Source of the DNA: Vreelandella arcis
GTDB lineage: Bacteria; Pseudomonadota; Gammaproteobacteria; Pseudomonadales; Halomonadaceae
Length of the DNA: 64,000 bases
Direction: 5' to 3'
Assembly (NCBI RefSeq): GCF_900103865.1
Contig: NZ_FNII01000013.1
Location: 50,951 to 114,950 of the forward strand
Shown here: piece after piece, positions 62,996 through 64,000 of the stretch
How positions within the stretch are numbered: position 1 is the first letter of the stretch
How the letters are laid out: every line of letters begins with the position of its first letter
Notes under the pieces: model-generated
The model's input: only the letters and a program-made list of their open reading frames with translations
What the model was told of the DNA's origin: nothing
The model's database searches: none
Position numbers and translations under genes: made by a program

Positions 62996-63532
62996 TTAAA
63001 CCCTCTTAACTTTTCGAGACATTAAGCGCTGCGCTATATCAGCGGCTGAAAAAATCATAATTAAGACACCACATATCACAAGAGGGGCCGCACGCCAACT
63101 CTCTGACATACCTATCATGGGAATGGCTCTATTCAGGTTTGTGGTCACTAATATCCAACCCTGGAAGGCCATAAACCCACCAAACGATAGAATAAAAAGA
63201 TCCGCAAGGTGATACATTAAACCGCGTAAAGGGCCGGTAAAGCTCTCACGAATAAAATCGATATTGAGATGGCTGTGGTGCCTAACTCCTGCCGCTGCGC
63301 CTAAACAGGTAATATAAACAACCATTAATAACGCGGCTTGCTCAACCCAAGTCGGCGTGTTATTTAGCACATATCGGCCAAAGACTAACCACCCAAATAT
63401 AGCGATCAGGGCAACTAAGAGTATACCCGCGACCAGAATGCATACGCTGGCGACGCTATCTAAGAGTCGATCCAGCGGGCCGCTTTGTTCCACGTTTTCT
63501 TTATCGACCGACGATTCAAGTTCGATACTCAC
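62996..63532 (-). CDS. TRAP transporter small permease DctQ (uronate/aldarate operon)
   Basis: 178 aa with four membrane helices (SVCILVAGILLVALIAIFGW, LLMVVYITCLGAAAGVRH, LFILSFGGFMAFQGWILV, LVICGVLIMIFSAADIAQRL). The GTG start at 63532 is preferred since AAAAGGAAA lies just upstream; a TTG at 63550 is the longer option. Follows the binding-protein gene by about 60 bp. Confidence 0.87.
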   Translation of the reverse strand: MSIELESSVDKENVEQSGPLDRLLDSVASVCILVAGILLVALIAIFGWLVFGRYVLNNTPTWVEQAALLMVVYITCLGAAAGVRHHSHLNIDFIRESFTGPLRGLMYHLADLFILSFGGFMAFQGWILVTTNLNRAIPMIGMSESWRAAPLVICGVLIMIFSAADIAQRLMSRKVKRV

Positions 63533-63593
63533 GGCACATTTCCTTTTCAACTCCCGGCAGGGGTTAACTGCCGGGAGCGTATGGGTGAAAACA

Positions 63594-63917
63594 TTATTCG
63601 GCGGCGCGAATTTCCTCGATCAGCTCACCTGTGCCTGGGTTATTGGCAATAAACTCTTCATACATCGGATCCATAAGCGTTTGGAAGGCGGCTTTATCAT
63701 TTACTTCATTAATCTCAACGCCATGGTCGAGAACGATTTGGCGACTCTTCTCAGAGCTTTCTACCCACAGTTCACGCTGACGTTCAGAAGCCTCTTGAGC
63801 TACCTCACGAATAATCTCCTGATCTTCTTCTGAGAGTTCTTCCCAGCTGGATTTAGCCACGCACAAACACTCAGGAATAATTAAGTGCTCCGTTAATGAG
63901 TAATAATCCCGCCTCAT
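63594..63917 (-). pseudogene. TRAP solute-binding protein DctP, only the C-terminal third
   Basis: 107 codons matching the end of a DctP protein (YYSLTEHLIIPECLCVAKSSW; LSEEDQEIIREVAQEASERQRELW; MDPMYEEFIANNPGTGELIEEIRAAE). Codon 1 (ATG 63917) is preceded in frame by stop codons, and the upstream bases do not encode the conserved QGVVDGxENN region that should stand there. The gene therefore looks interrupted at about 63910 by foreign DNA; the 5' part, if it exists, is outside the window. Confidence 0.75.
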
Positions 63918-64000
63918 TCATCAGGAAGCCGAATGGGGGTGTTGAACCGCGGGATTGCCGGTACCGGCCTACTTCAACGTCATCAAGCCACTTGATAGCC
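63918..64000 (-). other. Foreign sequence abutting the truncated dctP, possible end of an insertion element
   Basis: 83 bp to the window edge. The minus strand has one open frame (AIKWLDDVEVGRYRQSRGST and on through FLMNEAG) that does not resemble DctP. A perfect 12-bp palindrome GCCGGTACCGGC lies at 63957-63968. It may be an insertion-sequence end, but I cannot name the family. Confidence 0.4.

Overview
The window looks like chromosome from a moderately GC-rich, aerobic, heterotrophic gammaproteobacterium, most likely Halomonadaceae (Halomonas or a close relative). I infer this from gene content and protein style (TRAP transporters, acidic CsbD/PRC stress proteins, DUF1415, a NasA/NirB set with a PP2C-kinase fusion). 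No rRNA or tRNA gene or CRISPR array was seen.

Layout. 1-11.6 kb: housekeeping and envelope genes: endonuclease V (cut by the window edge), DeaD helicase, CsbD and PRC-barrel stress proteins, a YqjG-type glutathione transferase with a LysR regulator, an M23 endopeptidase, two L,D-transpeptidase-type proteins and a patatin. 11.7-14.6 kb: nitrate/nitrite transporter plus a NIT-ANTAR regulator (NasR). 14.7-23.4 kb: mixed metabolic genes (SDR, LLM flavoenzyme, GNAT, diguanylate cyclase, DUF1415, GntR, split chromate transporter, ABC exporter). 23.4-33.7 kb: two divergent nitrate-assimilation operons, nasA-cobA-phosphatase/kinase on the minus strand and FAD reductase-nirB-nirD on the plus strand. 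33.8-39 kb: CDF transporter, MFS with a divergent MocR regulator, and an alanine/glycine symporter.

39.1-54.2 kb is an IS-rich accessory block. A decayed IS3 element, an IS630 fragment and an IS150-like end lie on the left; an IS5 element with an IS3 element nested inside it lies on the right. Between them is a catabolic island: thiolase, acyl-CoA ligase, two PPC/DUF296 proteins, two SDRs, a gamma-carbonic-anhydrase-like protein, an IclR regulator and a TRAP transporter with two paralogous binding proteins. Its substrate is unknown. 54.2-64 kb: an AEC carrier gene broken by an 8-bp repeat expansion, an Ldh-family dehydrogenase, and an oxidative uronate/galactarate pathway operon (TRAP transporter, Gci, lactone isomerase, uronate dehydrogenase, GntR, ketoglutarate-semialdehyde dehydrogenase). 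The dctP at the right edge is truncated by unrelated sequence.

The best-supported regulatory story is nitrate assimilation. All three nitrate transcription units have a sigma-54-type promoter match (GG-N10-GC) and a leader hairpin with an ANTAR-type hexaloop (A at position 1, G at position 4). Two of the leaders continue into a rho-independent terminator that overlaps the second hairpin. The probable RNA-binding antiterminator, NasR, is encoded in the same window. The most likely undescribed biology is the IclR-linked PPC/DUF296 catabolic island, where one PPC protein keeps the histidines of the family and its neighbour has lost them, and where a shared 15-bp motif ties the two divergent control regions together.
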